The notes under the pieces were generated by a model, which was not told the origin of the DNA, searched no databases, and was given only the letters and a program-made list of their open reading frames with translations. From Gari tellinella (lineage: Eukaryota; Mollusca; Bivalvia; Cardiida; Psammobiidae), in contig OV277866.1 of assembly GCA_922989275.2 (NCBI GenBank), forward strand, positions 31,761,246 to 31,825,245: a DNA stretch of 64,000 nt, given 5' to 3'. A program made the translations under genes and the position numbers. This document shows positions 32,101 to 39,949 of this stretch, in pieces. Position 1 is the stretch's first letter. Each line of letters opens with the position of its first letter.

Positions 32101-34978
32101 ACAGTCGAACTTCGATATCTCGAGGACGGTTTTGTCGAACATCCCCGTATTTCAAAGTTAAAACGTGGCTAAGCCACGTTTTAACTTTGAAATATGCGTA
32201 TGTTCGACTTAATCGAGCATGAAATAATTCAGTTCATATGTCGACATATCGGATAGTTCGAGATAAACGAGTTCGAGATATCGAAGTTCGACTGTATGAC
32301 AAAACTATCAAACGCACTGTTATACTTTTATAGGTGGTTATATCATACTGTTGCCCGTAGTTTTGAGTGATGAATTTGGAGCGGAGAAGATTGGGAAGTC
32401 ATTCGGGCTTATACTGTTTACTTTTGGTGTAGCATCTTTGGTTGGAACCCCGTTGGCCGGTAAACAGGATATACAGGGAAACCTCTCTATTACGACCACT
32501 GAACTGTGTTAATTATTATGATGGATGGATAAGTTAGGTTTTTACGGCACCGCAACACGAAATAAGTTATAAAAAATCGCCGATTAATGACGAGGTATAA
32601 TGAGATGAAATGATAATGATTTTAAGCGGCCGAAAGATGATTTAAGTGTTTACGACAGGTGAATGCTTAAAGCAACGTGAAAGTAAAATAGAATGTTCCT
32701 AAATGAGATTTCTGTTTACTGTTACATGTACCTTGCTTTAAGCTGTCATATGTCTTAAATACAATCAATTAGCCTTCGTTTAGTGGTCGTAATAGAGAGG
32801 TTACTTAAGTATATTTGTCTCTTTAATTCATTATACATGTATAAACACCCATCTGTATGTCTGTCTTCCTGTCTGTCTCTCTATACTGATTGAAAAGTCG
32901 CCTTTTGTCACACATGCCACCAAAAAGGTAAAATCAGTTGATACTTGTGGTAGAAGCTGTTAAAGTGGACGATATTTTAACTGTGAAAAAGTTAACCCAT
33001 TTAAGACTAGCTTAAAGGGGACTGTGGCAAACAGTGTAGACCCTGATGAGACGCCGCGTTAAACGGCGTCTCATCAGTGCCTGCACTGTTTGCCAATTGC
33101 ATATGAAATATTCTGCTATATGGGAAATCATTTCAGTGTCCATTGATCATCAGTGTACACGTACACTCAGTGCAAAAAGAAACGCACATCGTACTCAAGC
33201 GCAGATTAAGATACCTTTTTTTGAAGTAAATTAGAATAGAAAGACCATTTCTCAAGATTTATTTAATTCTGCAACAAGTTCAGAAAAGAATACTCAAAAA
33301 ACATTGTGCTGCCTTTTAACCATTTCCCTCTTAATGACGCCAAAAAGCGTTTGCAAACAGTTTGGATCCTGATCAGACGCCGCGTAACGCGGCGTCTTAC
33401 CAGGATCCAAACTGTTTGACACTCGTATCGATTTGCTTCAAGTCATTCTACATTGAATTTACTTTGAAACTATCTTGCAAATAACAAAATTGAAGCAGGC
33501 GGCAAAGAAACGGTGAAGTGGTAAACCTCACGATTAATTTGGCAGCGAAAAAATTAACTACAGCTTGTTTAAAACACCGTACCGATTAGAACAGGTTGTG
33601 ATGCTACCAATTCAATAATGATTTAATAATAATTCACAAATACGTTCCTTCTACATAAAAATAATATTTTGATAAAAGTTGTGCGTTTCTTTTTGCGCTG
33701 AGTGTATATATATATATAGTACAGCAAGCATAAATGACATAGGGAGAGTTCATTGCAATATCCAGGCATAAATGGGTTTATCACATAATTTGCGATCTGG
33801 GAGTTGCATAAAGCGATTGTATAAATATCGTAATCCACTAGTGGAATATCGTTTTTTGGGCTCCGGCCCAACTTGTTTTTCCACAAGCGCTGCATGTAGC
33901 AGGACGCCAAATGACGTCATTTACTATGACTTTGACGTAAACAACGTAACGTTTTTGGCGGAAAATCCATATAGCGGAGGGTCTACAAACTACGGCTTCA
34001 TTTAATTTAATAGGTGCTTAAACTTTTTATGTGATAAATAGAATCTCACATTCGTGCTCATTATTTATCATTTTTAATAAACTCGTTGACTAAAATGAAT
34101 ATGACGCTCGCCAAGGCTCGCGTCATATTATTTTAGTCAACTCGTTTATTAAAAATGATAAATAATGAGCACTCATACAAGATCCTCTATTAAAGGCACA
34201 ATCCCGCTCAAATTGGTGTTTAAAACGCGCAATTTCTTATATGTGTGCATTTTCTATGTATTAAAACTAAGTGAAATCGAGTGTAAGAAGCCTGACATAT
34301 GCACCCACTTCGTAAAGAATCCTACCTAAATGTGTCGAATTCTTATCGTGGTGGTTTACATTATAAGCGGGTTTGTTTACAAATAAGATTACGGGCTGGT
34401 TCCGAGAACTCTCGATCGATCGCATAAAGGTCACGTGATTGATTCGGCCGCGACAATGTGTATCATTGCATCAGTTTAACGGCCAAACTTAAAGGAGTTG
34501 TCTCTCTTTGGTTGTAAAGCACTCGACTTGGGGTATAGAATTATGCAAATGAGCTTTACCGAGTATGTCCGTAAATTTTCGTCGCTATTCAAAAATAAAC
34601 AAACTTGATTACTTGTTTCCACAAATTTCACTGTTCGTTAGCAATATTGCTTCAAATATCACCACGTATTACTTCTTTTTATATGGAACGCTTACGATAG
34701 TGACATAAATTTCATGTAAGAAAAATGTTTGATTCTGTTTATGTGGGAGTAATATAGTGGCTTTAAATTAATGCTTCACACTATACTAAAGCGCTACATG
34801 GTTTTTTGCCTATTACTGTATTACAGGTTGGATTTATGATGCTTCACGGAACTATAATTTTCCATTCTACGTAGCCGGCGGGGAGTGTTGTGTTGGTTTA
34901 ATTTGTCTCCTGGTTCTAAGGATAAAACACATCTTTACAAGACAAAACGGGATCATCATCGCCTCAACACAATTGTAA
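23000..34978 (+). CDS. Monocarboxylate-transporter-like protein, copy B (complete, 434 aa)
   Basis: Seven exons (23000-23186, 24591-24734, 26679-26780, 28517-28930, 30086-30265, 32334-32459, 34827-34978) sum to 1305 bp, that is 434 codons plus TAA, a normal length for SLC16 carriers. The start ATG is preceded directly by an in-frame TGA. The N-terminus has the MCT signature DGWTVVVAGF, then SFGIFLVEFIDAFNGT (TM1). Exon 2 gives GPITGSLADRFGSR (TM2-TM3 loop). Exon 3 gives FNKRRALACG. Exon 4 gives the long cytosolic loop, and the last exon GWIYDASRNYNFPFYVAGG. Twelve membrane helices are expected. All introns have GT/AG ends and phase-1 junctions. The introns are packed with MITEs, some within 4-40 bp of splice sites. 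Orphan-type MCT (MCT9/12/13/14-like) is my best placement; the substrate is unknown. Confidence 0.93.
23362..23576. mobile_element. TTAA MITE with CAAACAG hairpin (intron 1 of copy B)
   Basis: The ends are TTAACCCCTTCACTGCCATG and AAGGCAGTGAATGGGTTAA. The hairpin at 23470-23535 has a CCGCGTTACGTGG centre. Confidence 0.75.
23577..24590. other. Intron 1 of MCT copy B, remainder
   Basis: AT-rich intron without a recognised repeat. Open frames are short and without domains. Confidence 0.45.
24591..24734 (+). CDS. MCT-like copy B, exon 2 (TM2-TM3)
   Basis: The acceptor is TTGCAG and the donor GTAAGC. It encodes PITGSLADRFGSRYLTIIG and the next helix, ending YGLVGG. Its counterpart in copy A lies outside the window. 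Confidence 0.92.
24922..25283. mobile_element. TA-flanked MITE, CAGTGCTCCCTC family
   Basis: The inverted ends TACAGCGTTCCCTCTCTACA and TGTAGAGAGGGAGCGCTGTA flank a perfect CAAACAG hairpin at 25018-25086 and the companion words AGCAGACGATATTGCAGC and TAGACATAATTGTC. Confidence 0.85.
25555..25802. mobile_element. TTAA MITE with perfect CAAACAG hairpin
   Basis: The hairpin at 25592-25661 (CGCGTGACGCG centre) is followed by GAAGCAGACGACACAAC and the end TTTGGCGGTGAAAGGGTTAA. The left end is weak. Confidence 0.7.
25867..26080. mobile_element. 214-bp TTAA MITE, GCCTGCCA family, copy 1
   Basis: The ends are TTAACCCTTAGCCTGCCA and TTTGGCGGGCTAAGGGTTAA. The perfect hairpin at 25906-25971 has a CCGAGTAACTCGG centre. 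The element differs from 38696-38909 at only two positions, implying recent movement. Ends and TTAA site fit piggyBac-type mobilisation. Confidence 0.9.
26161..26416. mobile_element. TTAA MITE, GCAGG-hairpin family, rearranged
   Basis: It starts TTAACCCATCACTCTATATA and ends TGTGGTAATAGGTTGA. The hairpin region (26276-26370) has an extra arm segment, CTTTCCTGTTTACTTTC, so one arm is partly duplicated. Confidence 0.6.
26679..26780 (+). CDS. MCT-like copy B, exon 3 (TM4-TM5)
   Basis: The acceptor is TTTCAG and the donor GTAATT. It encodes GIGMGFMWLPANACV and FNKRRALACG. The donor is followed at intron position +5 by the TTAA terminus of a MITE (26785). Confidence 0.92.
26785..27050. mobile_element. 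TTAA MITE starting at intron position +5
   Basis: TTAACCCCATGCATGACGTC begins four bases after the copy B exon 3 boundary. The interior matches 23362-23576 (GTCGTCTGC-type words, GAGTGTCAAACAG) with a decayed hairpin. The right end is unclear. Confidence 0.65.
27220..27590. mobile_element. Foldback element, CCACTAGTGGAATAT family, copy 1
   Basis: It contains CGTAATCCACTAGTGGAATA and GGGCTCCGGCC. A hairpin at about 27448-27540 has arms ATAAACTAGTTGACTAAAAT... with the turn GTTCGCCAAAGCTCGC. A better preserved copy lies at 33770-34189. Confidence 0.65.
27591..28234. other. Intron 3 of copy B, remainder
   Basis: No element recognised in this stretch. Short open frames have no domain. Confidence 0.4.
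28235..28450 (-). mobile_element. tRNA-derived SINE-like element
   Basis: On the minus strand the head (about 28385-28450) carries a tRNA-like B box in GTGAGTTCGATCCCCCGC and an upstream A-box-like stretch. A roughly 150-bp body with GGAGAGGAGC- and GGGGAGGGTATGAGCC-type words follows. It sits in intron 3 just before copy B exon 4. Confidence 0.5.
28517..28930 (+). CDS. MCT-like copy B, exon 4 (TM6, central loop, TM7)
   Basis: The acceptor is TTACAG and the donor GTAAGT; 414 bp as in copy A. It encodes TLLITSAILLNGIPCGLLLV, a basic loop that is the most diverged part between the copies, and LLPDQVRQSRLSKSDASW. Confidence 0.92.
29050..29251. mobile_element. Right part of a GGCAGCCC-ended element
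   Basis: A decayed hairpin (AATTGTTTGGATCATGATCA) is followed by GAGCAGAAATCCGA, AGGTCCGGAGAAA and AATGGCAGCCCC. It matches the better copy at 54826-55154. Confidence 0.55.
29379..29500. mobile_element. Degenerate CAGTGGAGAA-family MITE
   Basis: CACTGGATAAGATATTATTA, TTTCTCAATAAACACATTTA and a decayed hairpin (AACTTGGAGCAAACC ... GGGCTCCAAG) match the left half of 37887-38136. Confidence 0.5.
29501..30085. other. Intron 4 of copy B, remainder
   Basis: Nothing recognised except a GTGG/GA-rich simple stretch at about 29982-30015. Confidence 0.4.
30086..30265 (+). CDS. MCT-like copy B, exon 5 (TM8-TM9)
   Basis: The acceptor is TTGCAG and the donor GTGAGT. It encodes ICNIIGRLLFGWLGDKVSIN and two helices, ending FGLGFG. 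A GA-rich simple repeat (about 29998-30015) lies 70 bp upstream. Confidence 0.92.
30345..30415. repeat. Isolated CAAACAG-type hairpin
   Basis: CAGATTGGAGCCAGATCAAAATCCG and its near complement ending GGCTTCAAACTGTTTG. No flanking terminal repeats recognised. Confidence 0.5.
30526..30736. mobile_element. TTAA MITE, CATTCGCGTCC family
   Basis: The termini are TTAACCCATTCGCGTCC and GTACAAATGGGTTAA. The CAAACAG hairpin at 30650-30692 has lost part of its centre. Confidence 0.55.
30737..31443. other. Intron 5 of copy B, unannotated stretch
   Basis: AT-rich sequence with no supported element or coding signal. Confidence 0.4.
31444..31908. mobile_element. Element with about 77-bp inverted ends and internal tandem repeats
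   Basis: ATGGAACGCCGTAGCTGTCT at the left returns as its complement at the right (to 31908), and the match continues inward for about 77 bp to ACTTGTCATCTCAAAAGAC. The interior repeats GACAAG...AACAC and ACATAATAACAT-type units irregularly. No ORF. Confidence 0.75.
32100..32296. mobile_element. TA-flanked MITE, CAGTCGAACTTCGATATC family (intact)
   Basis: The inverted ends TACAGTCGAACTTCGATATC and complement are intact. A second inverted repeat inside (AAAACGTGGCTAAGCCACGT...) forms a perfect hairpin. TA duplication and end sequence fit Tc1/mariner. It ends 37 bp before copy B exon 6. Confidence 0.85.
32334..32459 (+). CDS. MCT-like copy B, exon 6 (TM10-TM11)
   Basis: The acceptor is TTATAG and the donor GTAAAC. 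It encodes GYIILLPVVLSDEFG and the helix ending GTPLAG. A TA-flanked MITE ends 37 bp upstream and another begins 12 bp downstream. Confidence 0.92.
32472..32810. mobile_element. TA-type MITE, AACCTCTCTATTACGACCAC ends
   Basis: GGAAACCTCTCTATTACGAC at the left matches the complement of GTCGTAATAGAGAGGTTAC at the right. A decayed GCAGG hairpin (32660-32740) is inside. It begins 12 bp after copy B exon 6. Confidence 0.7.
32992..33105. mobile_element. Partial TTAA MITE with CAAACAG hairpin
   Basis: TTAACCCATTTAAGACTAGC, then a hairpin at 33026-33093 (GTAGACCCTGATGAGACGCC ... CCTGCACTGTTTGCC). The right terminus is not found. Confidence 0.55.
33162..33705. mobile_element. Mariner-like MITE, TACACTCAGTGCAAAAAGAA ends
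   Basis: The inverted ends TACACTCAGTGCAAAAAGAA and TTCTTTTTGCGCTGAGTGTA have a TA duplication. These ends resemble a mariner family common in marine invertebrates (from memory). A TTAA MITE (33316-33557) is nested inside. Confidence 0.8.
33316..33557. mobile_element. TTAA MITE with CAAACAG hairpin, nested
   Basis: TTAACCATTTCCCTCTTAAT ... TTTGGCAGCGAAAAAATTAA. The hairpin at 33354-33420 has one arm change (TTACCAGGATCC). Companion word GAAGCAGGCGGCA. Confidence 0.75.
33770..34189. mobile_element. Foldback element, CCACTAGTGGAATAT family, copy 2
   Basis: It contains CGTAATCCACTAGTGGAATA and GGGCTCCGGCCC. The perfect 119-bp hairpin at 34054-34172 has arms GTGCTCATTATTTATCATTT... and turn GCTCGCCAAGGCTCGC. 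A fragment of a related hairpin lies at about 36400-36530. Confidence 0.75.
34190..34766. mobile_element. 577-bp TTAA element, copy 1
   Basis: The ends are TTAAAGGCACAATCCCGCTC and TATAGTGGCTTTAA. A highly similar copy lies inverted at 51730-52310, and a diverged fragment at about 60290-60530. No ORF. It ends 60 bp before copy B exon 7. Confidence 0.8.
34827..34978 (+). CDS. MCT-like copy B, exon 7 (TM12, stop)
   Basis: The acceptor is TTACAG. It encodes GWIYDASRNYNFPFYVAGG and a short tail ending ASTQL-stop. A 577-bp TTAA element ends 60 bp upstream. No AATAAA is seen within 100 bp of the stop. Confidence 0.92.
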
Positions 34979-35092
34979 ATACATCGTACTCTGACTTTCT
35001 GACTACTACTGCACAGCAAATACATTCATTGTTCAACAAGGCATTCAACTAAGCGCCCATAACTCAGATACACATACCTTAACATTGTAAAC

Positions 35093-35371
35093 TACAGTGT
35101 GCCCTCTCGATACAGCGACAAACAGTTGGAGACAAAGATTATGTGCGTTGTTCGGAGGGAGTTGTTATAGGGAGGGATATTTGCTTACATTTGCAAACAG
35201 CTTAAATCAAGATCATACGCCGCGTTACGCGATGTCTGATGTGGATTCAAGCTGTTTGCCACTCTTAATTATGTCATATACTAGTAGTTGTCTTGTTTGG
35301 GGAAAAGCGGTAAACTTCGTTGTAAGGAGGGAGTCATTGATGGGAAGTCGTTGTAGAAAAGTAGCACTGTA
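35093..35371. mobile_element. TA-flanked MITE, CAGTGCTCCCTC family
   Basis: The ends TACAGTGTGCCCTC and GTAGCACTGTA flank GTTCGGAGGGAGTTGTTATA and a hairpin at 35190-35260 whose centre has decayed. Confidence 0.7.
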
Positions 35372-35800
35372 CATGCATTTGCAACAAGATGACATAACTC
35401 TTATCCGGTTTGGCTTATTTGCAGACTTTAATACAGCTATTTTATAGGGTTTCGCATCCTATATCTGAAGTACATTTGGAATGTACATGTACATATAACG
35501 TCACGTGGTGCTTCATCTAAGCTGTGGTATCTAACCCACCAGGTAGATCTAATTGAATATTTTTTATATTACTGGTACCAGTGTAAAAAAATTAGGATCC
35601 TTAGCCATCCCTTACGAGACAAAGAGTTTCTCTGCGTCTGATCTTGGCCTAAGCAGTTTGCAAATGCAAGAGGAGTTTCCAGTGCGAGCGAAATAATTAG
35701 ACAGAAATGCGTAATAGTTAAAATTGTTTGAAACTCGTAGTTTAAAAAAATAGAACAGTGTATAGAATTATCTCCAAGCGGTTGTTGTTGTTGGGTAATT
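35372..35800. other. Intergenic with a weak hairpin remnant
   Basis: A strongly decayed hairpin is suspected around 35600-35660 (GTCTGATCTTGGCC). Nothing else recognised. Confidence 0.35.
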
Positions 35801-35812
35801 TGGTGTGTGTGT

Positions 35813-35843
<31 letters not shown>

Positions 35844-35900
35844 GGGGGTTGTTGTTTTTTTGTTGTTGTTTTTCTTTTTTTTTGGGGGGGGGGGGGGGGA
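35801..35900. repeat. GT dinucleotide run followed by G homopolymer tracts
   Basis: (GT)n at 35801-35826, a G run to about 35848, a T/GTT stretch, then a second G run at about 35884-35899. Open frames here are artefacts of low complexity. Confidence 0.85.
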
Positions 35901-36017
35901 GGGGTCCACACTTAAATATTCTTATTATGACCGATGTATCAAATATTCAAAACGAATGGTTTGGTGGTAACATAGAGAGAAAACAGTTGGTTTTGTTCAG
36001 TCAGTATCCAATCTTAT

Positions 36018-36257
36018 TTAACCCTTTCATGATCAAATTATTTGGAATATGTTTATCCCTTCGCCGCTTTATTGTCGTCTGTTTCAAAATTGTTGACTGC
36101 AAGACACGTTTCAAGTTCGACTTAAGGTTTTATGACTGAATAAATATCGGTAAGAGTGTCAAACAGTTTTGGTCCCGACACGCGGCGTCTGATCAGGACC
36201 CAAACTATTTGCAAACGCGCTTTAAGGCGTCACTAAGATAAGAGTGAAAGGGGTAAA
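36018..36257. mobile_element. TTAA MITE with damaged CAAACAG hairpin
   Basis: TTAACCCTTTCATGATCAAA ... GAGTGAAAGGGGTAA. The left hairpin arm has lost about 15 bp while the right arm is intact (36160-36223). Confidence 0.65.
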
Positions 36258-37146
36258 AGCTCTTGTTTATCATTAAAAATATTTTATTGTCAGGTTCATT
36301 TAACACTCAGTCATGTTTTTGGCTCAGACCTTTAATATTTTAATACATTTTATACTAAACAACCAAGCTTGTATTAGGAATAGTCATTGTAAACTTGTGA
36401 TAAATAATATTAAACTCGTGTGTTTTCAGCATTGAATTAATTTAACTCGTTGGATAAAATTATATGTTGCTCGCCAAGGCAAATTCACTACTGAAAACAC
36501 ACTTATTCAATATCCTCTATATTTTGCATTAAGCAGTAATACTCATACTACTTCAATTAGTGATGACCTAATACAAGATTGGCTGTGGAATGTACATTGT
36601 ATATTCAGTGTATTGGCGTTGATCGTAATAAACGATACATTGACATGGCATTTTGTATTCTTAAATTCTGTATATAAATATTAATTTAACGTGTTCATGA
36701 AATTCAAGAATAAAAACAATTGTCAGCAAATCTGCTGACTTATTTCTCTTTGTTGTGAATTATTGTTTGCCTACACACCACCTTACTCTTTGTACCCTAC
36801 AGCTGAAATTAAGAGTATCTATAATTAGTTTTTTTTAACCAGGTGAGACGCCGAGTAATTTGGCGTCTCATCGGGTTTAAAACCGATGAACACACTGTTT
36901 TAAAACACTCTGTTCCCGTTTCCAAAATATATGTTGGGAAATTGTAATTTTAGAACAGTAATAGAGGTCTGTGTACAAGGTTATATCGTGTTTGAGTTGA
37001 GTCTGTGATGTTCTCGTGCATTTGATTGATCAGATGTGAGCTTATGCTTATATCTGAACAATCAAATGATTGGGAACGAACTCAGACTAACTCAAACATT
37101 GTATAACCTTGTGGTAAGGTATTGCAGACTTGACATTGAAAAACTG
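36258..37146. other. Intergenic with hairpin fragments
   Basis: It contains a remnant of the 34054 hairpin (about 36400-36530) and a short palindrome GAGACGCCGAGTAATTTGGC... (36839-36885). No gene. Confidence 0.4.
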
Positions 37147-37525
37147 TACCGTGCTCCCTCCCTACAACTGCCCTCCGAACAACGCTTCCCTCCGTACAAC
37201 AATGCTATTCCCCCAAATTATACAATTACATCTTAACACATTCACTGCTGCAATATCGTCTGCTTAGAATTGTCGTCTTTAGATTCTTATCAAAGTTACA
37301 TATTGGATATTTTGACAGACCCCCCCCCCCCCTCCAACATAATCATGAGTGGCAAACAGGTTGAATCCTGATCAGACGCCGCCTCGCGCGGCGTCTGGTC
37401 TGGATTCAACCTGTTTGCAAATGTTAGGCAAACTACTCTCTGCAGCAACACGAGATCTCTCCGACAGCGCAAACACTTTTTGTCTCCCAATGGCAATGAA
37501 TGTTGTTGTAGAGAGGGGCACTGTA
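37147..37525. mobile_element. TA-flanked MITE, CAGTGCTCCCTC family
   Basis: The ends TACCGTGCTCCCTCCCTACA and GTAGAGAGGGGCACTGTA flank a hairpin at 37356-37421 with a CCTCGCGCGG centre. A C homopolymer (37321-37332) is inside. Confidence 0.8.
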
Positions 37526-37607
37526 CTGGTGATACTGAGCTAATCATGGGTCAAAGAATACCAAGGCTTTTAGATAGAACTGGTAGACATACCATAAACT
37601 GTTTAGG

Positions 37608-37765
37608 TACAGTGGAGAATCTGTTATTCTTTCCCGTTTAAACGCAAACGTACGCAAACGCAAAGCACTAAAACGTAGAAAAGTACAACTTTTGGACAAT
37701 TCTGATAATTCATGTTTATCTTGGTGGCAAACAGTTTGGAGCCTGAATAACAGATTCTCCACTGT
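37608..37765. mobile_element. Collapsed CAGTGGAGAA-family MITE
   Basis: TACAGTGGAGAATCTGTTAT at the left and CAGATTCTCCACTGTA at the right flank only one half of the usual interior (CGTTTAAACGCAAACGTACG ...). The rest of the hairpin is deleted after GTTTGGAGCCTGA. Confidence 0.75.
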
Positions 37766-38353
37766 AAACAGTGCTCCCTCTCCACAACAGCACCCTATGG
37801 GAGACAAACATTATGTGCTGTTTCGGGGAGTTGTTATATGGAGGAAGGGTTAATACACGACGTATAGTACATTTGCAAACAGTTAGTACAGTGGAGAATC
37901 TGTTATTCTTTCCCAATAAAGGCGTTTACGCTAAAACTGTTATTTGCAGTGCAAACAGTTTGGAGCCAGATCAGACGCCGGGTAACCCGGCGTCTGATCA
38001 GGCTCCAAACTGTTTGCCACCAAGATAAACAAGAATTATCAGAATTGTCCAAACGTTGTTCTTTTCTACGTTTTAGTGTTTTGCGTTTGCGTACGTTTGC
38101 GTTTAAACGGGAAAGAATAGCAGATTCTCCGCTGTAACAAGAACAGACGCCGCCTCACGCGTAAAACTGTTTGTCATTCGTCTTGACGTTTCTTCTGTCA
38201 AAATGTCCAATATGTGACTTTGAGAAAAAACGACAACAGACAGTTTTAAGCAGATGCTATAGGAATAATTGTCTTGTTTGCGGAACAGCGCAGAGTGTTG
38301 TTGTAAGGGGGAAATAGTTGTTCGGAGGGCCGTTGTAGGGAGGGAGAATTGTA
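37763..38353. mobile_element. CAGTGCTCCCTC-family MITE split by another MITE
   Basis: It starts TAAACAGTGCTCCCTC and ends CGTTGTAGGGAGGGAG. Its hairpin is interrupted after GCAAACAGT by the 37887-38136 element and resumes as ACAGACGCCGCC...CTGTTTGTC. Confidence 0.75.
37887..38136. mobile_element. CAGTGGAGAA-family MITE, intact and nested
   Basis: The ends TACAGTGGAGAATCTGTTAT and GCAGATTCTCCGCTGTA have TA duplications. The perfect hairpin at 37955-38017 has a CCGGGTAACCCGG centre. Confidence 0.85.
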
Positions 38354-38529
38354 TACAGGTTTGAAAAAGACTATTATTTCCTGTAGAAACGAAACCAAAT
38401 TCAATACAATAAAATACAGAAAATACACTTTAAAATTGTTTATTGTTGTATTTAGAGTGGGTGCAAATATTTTCGAGCCTGGTCAGAACGCCGGGTTTCT
38501 GTTGATGCACATTACTCTAATCACTTTCG

Positions 38530-38699
38530 ACGCAACGGATAAAGCACTGGAAAATATCTAAATATTTAAGATTTGAAAACTTTTCTTAATGATTTTCTTT
38601 AGAATGATAATTTTTTTCTAATCCCATATGCACAATAATGCCACACATTTGGTTTATTTAAGTTTTGCAAATACATCATCAGGTTGCGAGTCGCTTTAA
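38530..38699. mobile_element. Right part of the GTTGCGAGTCGCTTTAA element
   Basis: GGAAAATATCTAAATATTTA, ATAATGCCACACATTTGG and CATCAGGTTGCGAGTCGCTTTAA match the right half of 51190-51733. Its terminal TTAA is shared with the next element (38696). Confidence 0.65.
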
Positions 38700-38909
38700 C
38701 CCTTAGCCTGCCACTCACGACTATAGCTCCATATGCAAACAGCTTGGATCCGGATGAGACGCCGAGTAACTCGGCGTCTCATCCGAATCCAAGCTGTTTG
38801 ACACTCGGACAACATTTTCAGCAATTTTGAGCAACTTTGAAGCACTTTGAAACTTGAAGCAGACGAGAAATATAGCAGACGACAATTTATTTGGCGGGCT
38901 AAGGGTTAA
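38696..38909. mobile_element. 214-bp TTAA MITE, GCCTGCCA family, copy 2
   Basis: Same length as 25867-26080 and identical except for two substitutions, one of which (CATCCGAATCC) breaks the otherwise perfect hairpin at 38734-38800. Confidence 0.9.
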
Positions 38910-38921
38910 GATTGATGTATA

Positions 38922-39358
38922 TTAACTCTTTGCATGCTGGGTAATTTTTCGTCTGTAAAAATTGTCGTCTGCAACTGTTTTAACCCTTTACCCCATAGAC
39001 GCGACTTTTAGCGAATCTGATTTATTCCTCCGCTGAAGAAAATAGTTCCAATTTAATCAGTCATGAATATATATTATAGGGAAAATTTTCAATATATTCT
39101 AGCACAGGATAGCTTAAAGCAGGCTGAAAGTAAAGCAGAATGCGCCTTAAGCGCATTCTGCTTTACTTTCAACCTGCTTTAAGTAGTAACCTATTTTCAA
39201 TTCTAGAAATAGGCTATCAGGTAAAGGGTTAAAAAAAATTCTAAATTTCTTTTCAAAACAGGGTCGGACTGTCAAACGGTTTTGACGCGGCGACTCATCA
39301 GAATCAAAACTGTTTGCACATTTTTAGGATTCCGCTGCTAGATCGTGCAAAGAGTTAA
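38922..39358. mobile_element. TTAA MITE, CTCTTTGCATGC family, with nested MITE
   Basis: The ends TTAACTCTTTGCATGCTGG and GATCGTGCAAAGAGTTAA flank GTCGTCTGC words and a reduced hairpin (39270-39316). A GCAGG-hairpin element (38980-39232) is inserted in its left half. Confidence 0.75.
38980..39232. mobile_element. TTAA MITE, GCAGG-hairpin family (near-consensus)
   Basis: TTAACCCTTTACCCCATAGA ... CAGGTAAAGGGTTAA. The 72-bp hairpin at 39112-39183 centres on GCGCCTTAAGCGC. Flanks contain GAAGAAAATAGTTCC and TAGAAATAGGCTAT, shared by all members. Confidence 0.85.
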
Positions 39359-39369
39359 TGGAAGAACAA

Positions 39370-39460
39370 AACCCAGTTTCAATCAGTTTGGATCAATGTC
39401 ATACGTCGAGCTACTCGGCATCTGATCTGGATCCAGACTGTTTGCAAATGCCCATATACG
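39370..39460. repeat. CAAACAG-type hairpin fragment
   Basis: AATCAGTTTGGATCAATGTC ... GATCTGGATCCAGACTGTTT around a CGAGCTACTCGG centre at 39380-39447. Flanking ends unclear. Confidence 0.5.
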
Positions 39461-39949
39461 TGTTTTCAGTAAATGTTGTATTATTAACAAGACGGGTACT
39501 ATGGATAAATAATAATAGTATAAAAGACTAACTTTATGTAACACATTTTGACCAAACGTGATATGAAACTAGCTGACATGAAGACCTAGCTTGACATTGC
39601 AGTTGGAGGTCATCCGATTAAGGTCAATGTCGCTGTAACTGCAAATAGAAACAAGGTTGCCGACCAATAATTTCCGAAACGTCCCAATATAGTGCTCCCT
39701 CTATATGTACAACAACACCCAAAGGGAGACAAAGATTGTATTTTTGTTGTTCGTATGGAGTTGTTATAAGGAGGGAATTTGTCTTACATTTGCAAACAGC
39801 TTGAATCCAAATGCCCAATATGTGATTGAGAGAAAAATTTATTATTATTATTATACCAGATTTAAATAGCGCTCTTTTCACACAGGGAGTGAGCGTTCAA
39901 GCGCGCTTTACATGAAATAACATATATGTACCTACAAATCGAGAAAAGA

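Noticed and set aside
35758..36139. Glycine-rich frames of 70 and 110 codons
   Set aside because: Produced by G homopolymers and GT repeats; low complexity only.
37296..38137. Several 60-90 codon frames with recurring DQTP/SDQD-like residues
   Set aside because: They are translations of the CAAACAG hairpin and its flanks, and recur wherever that repeat occurs.
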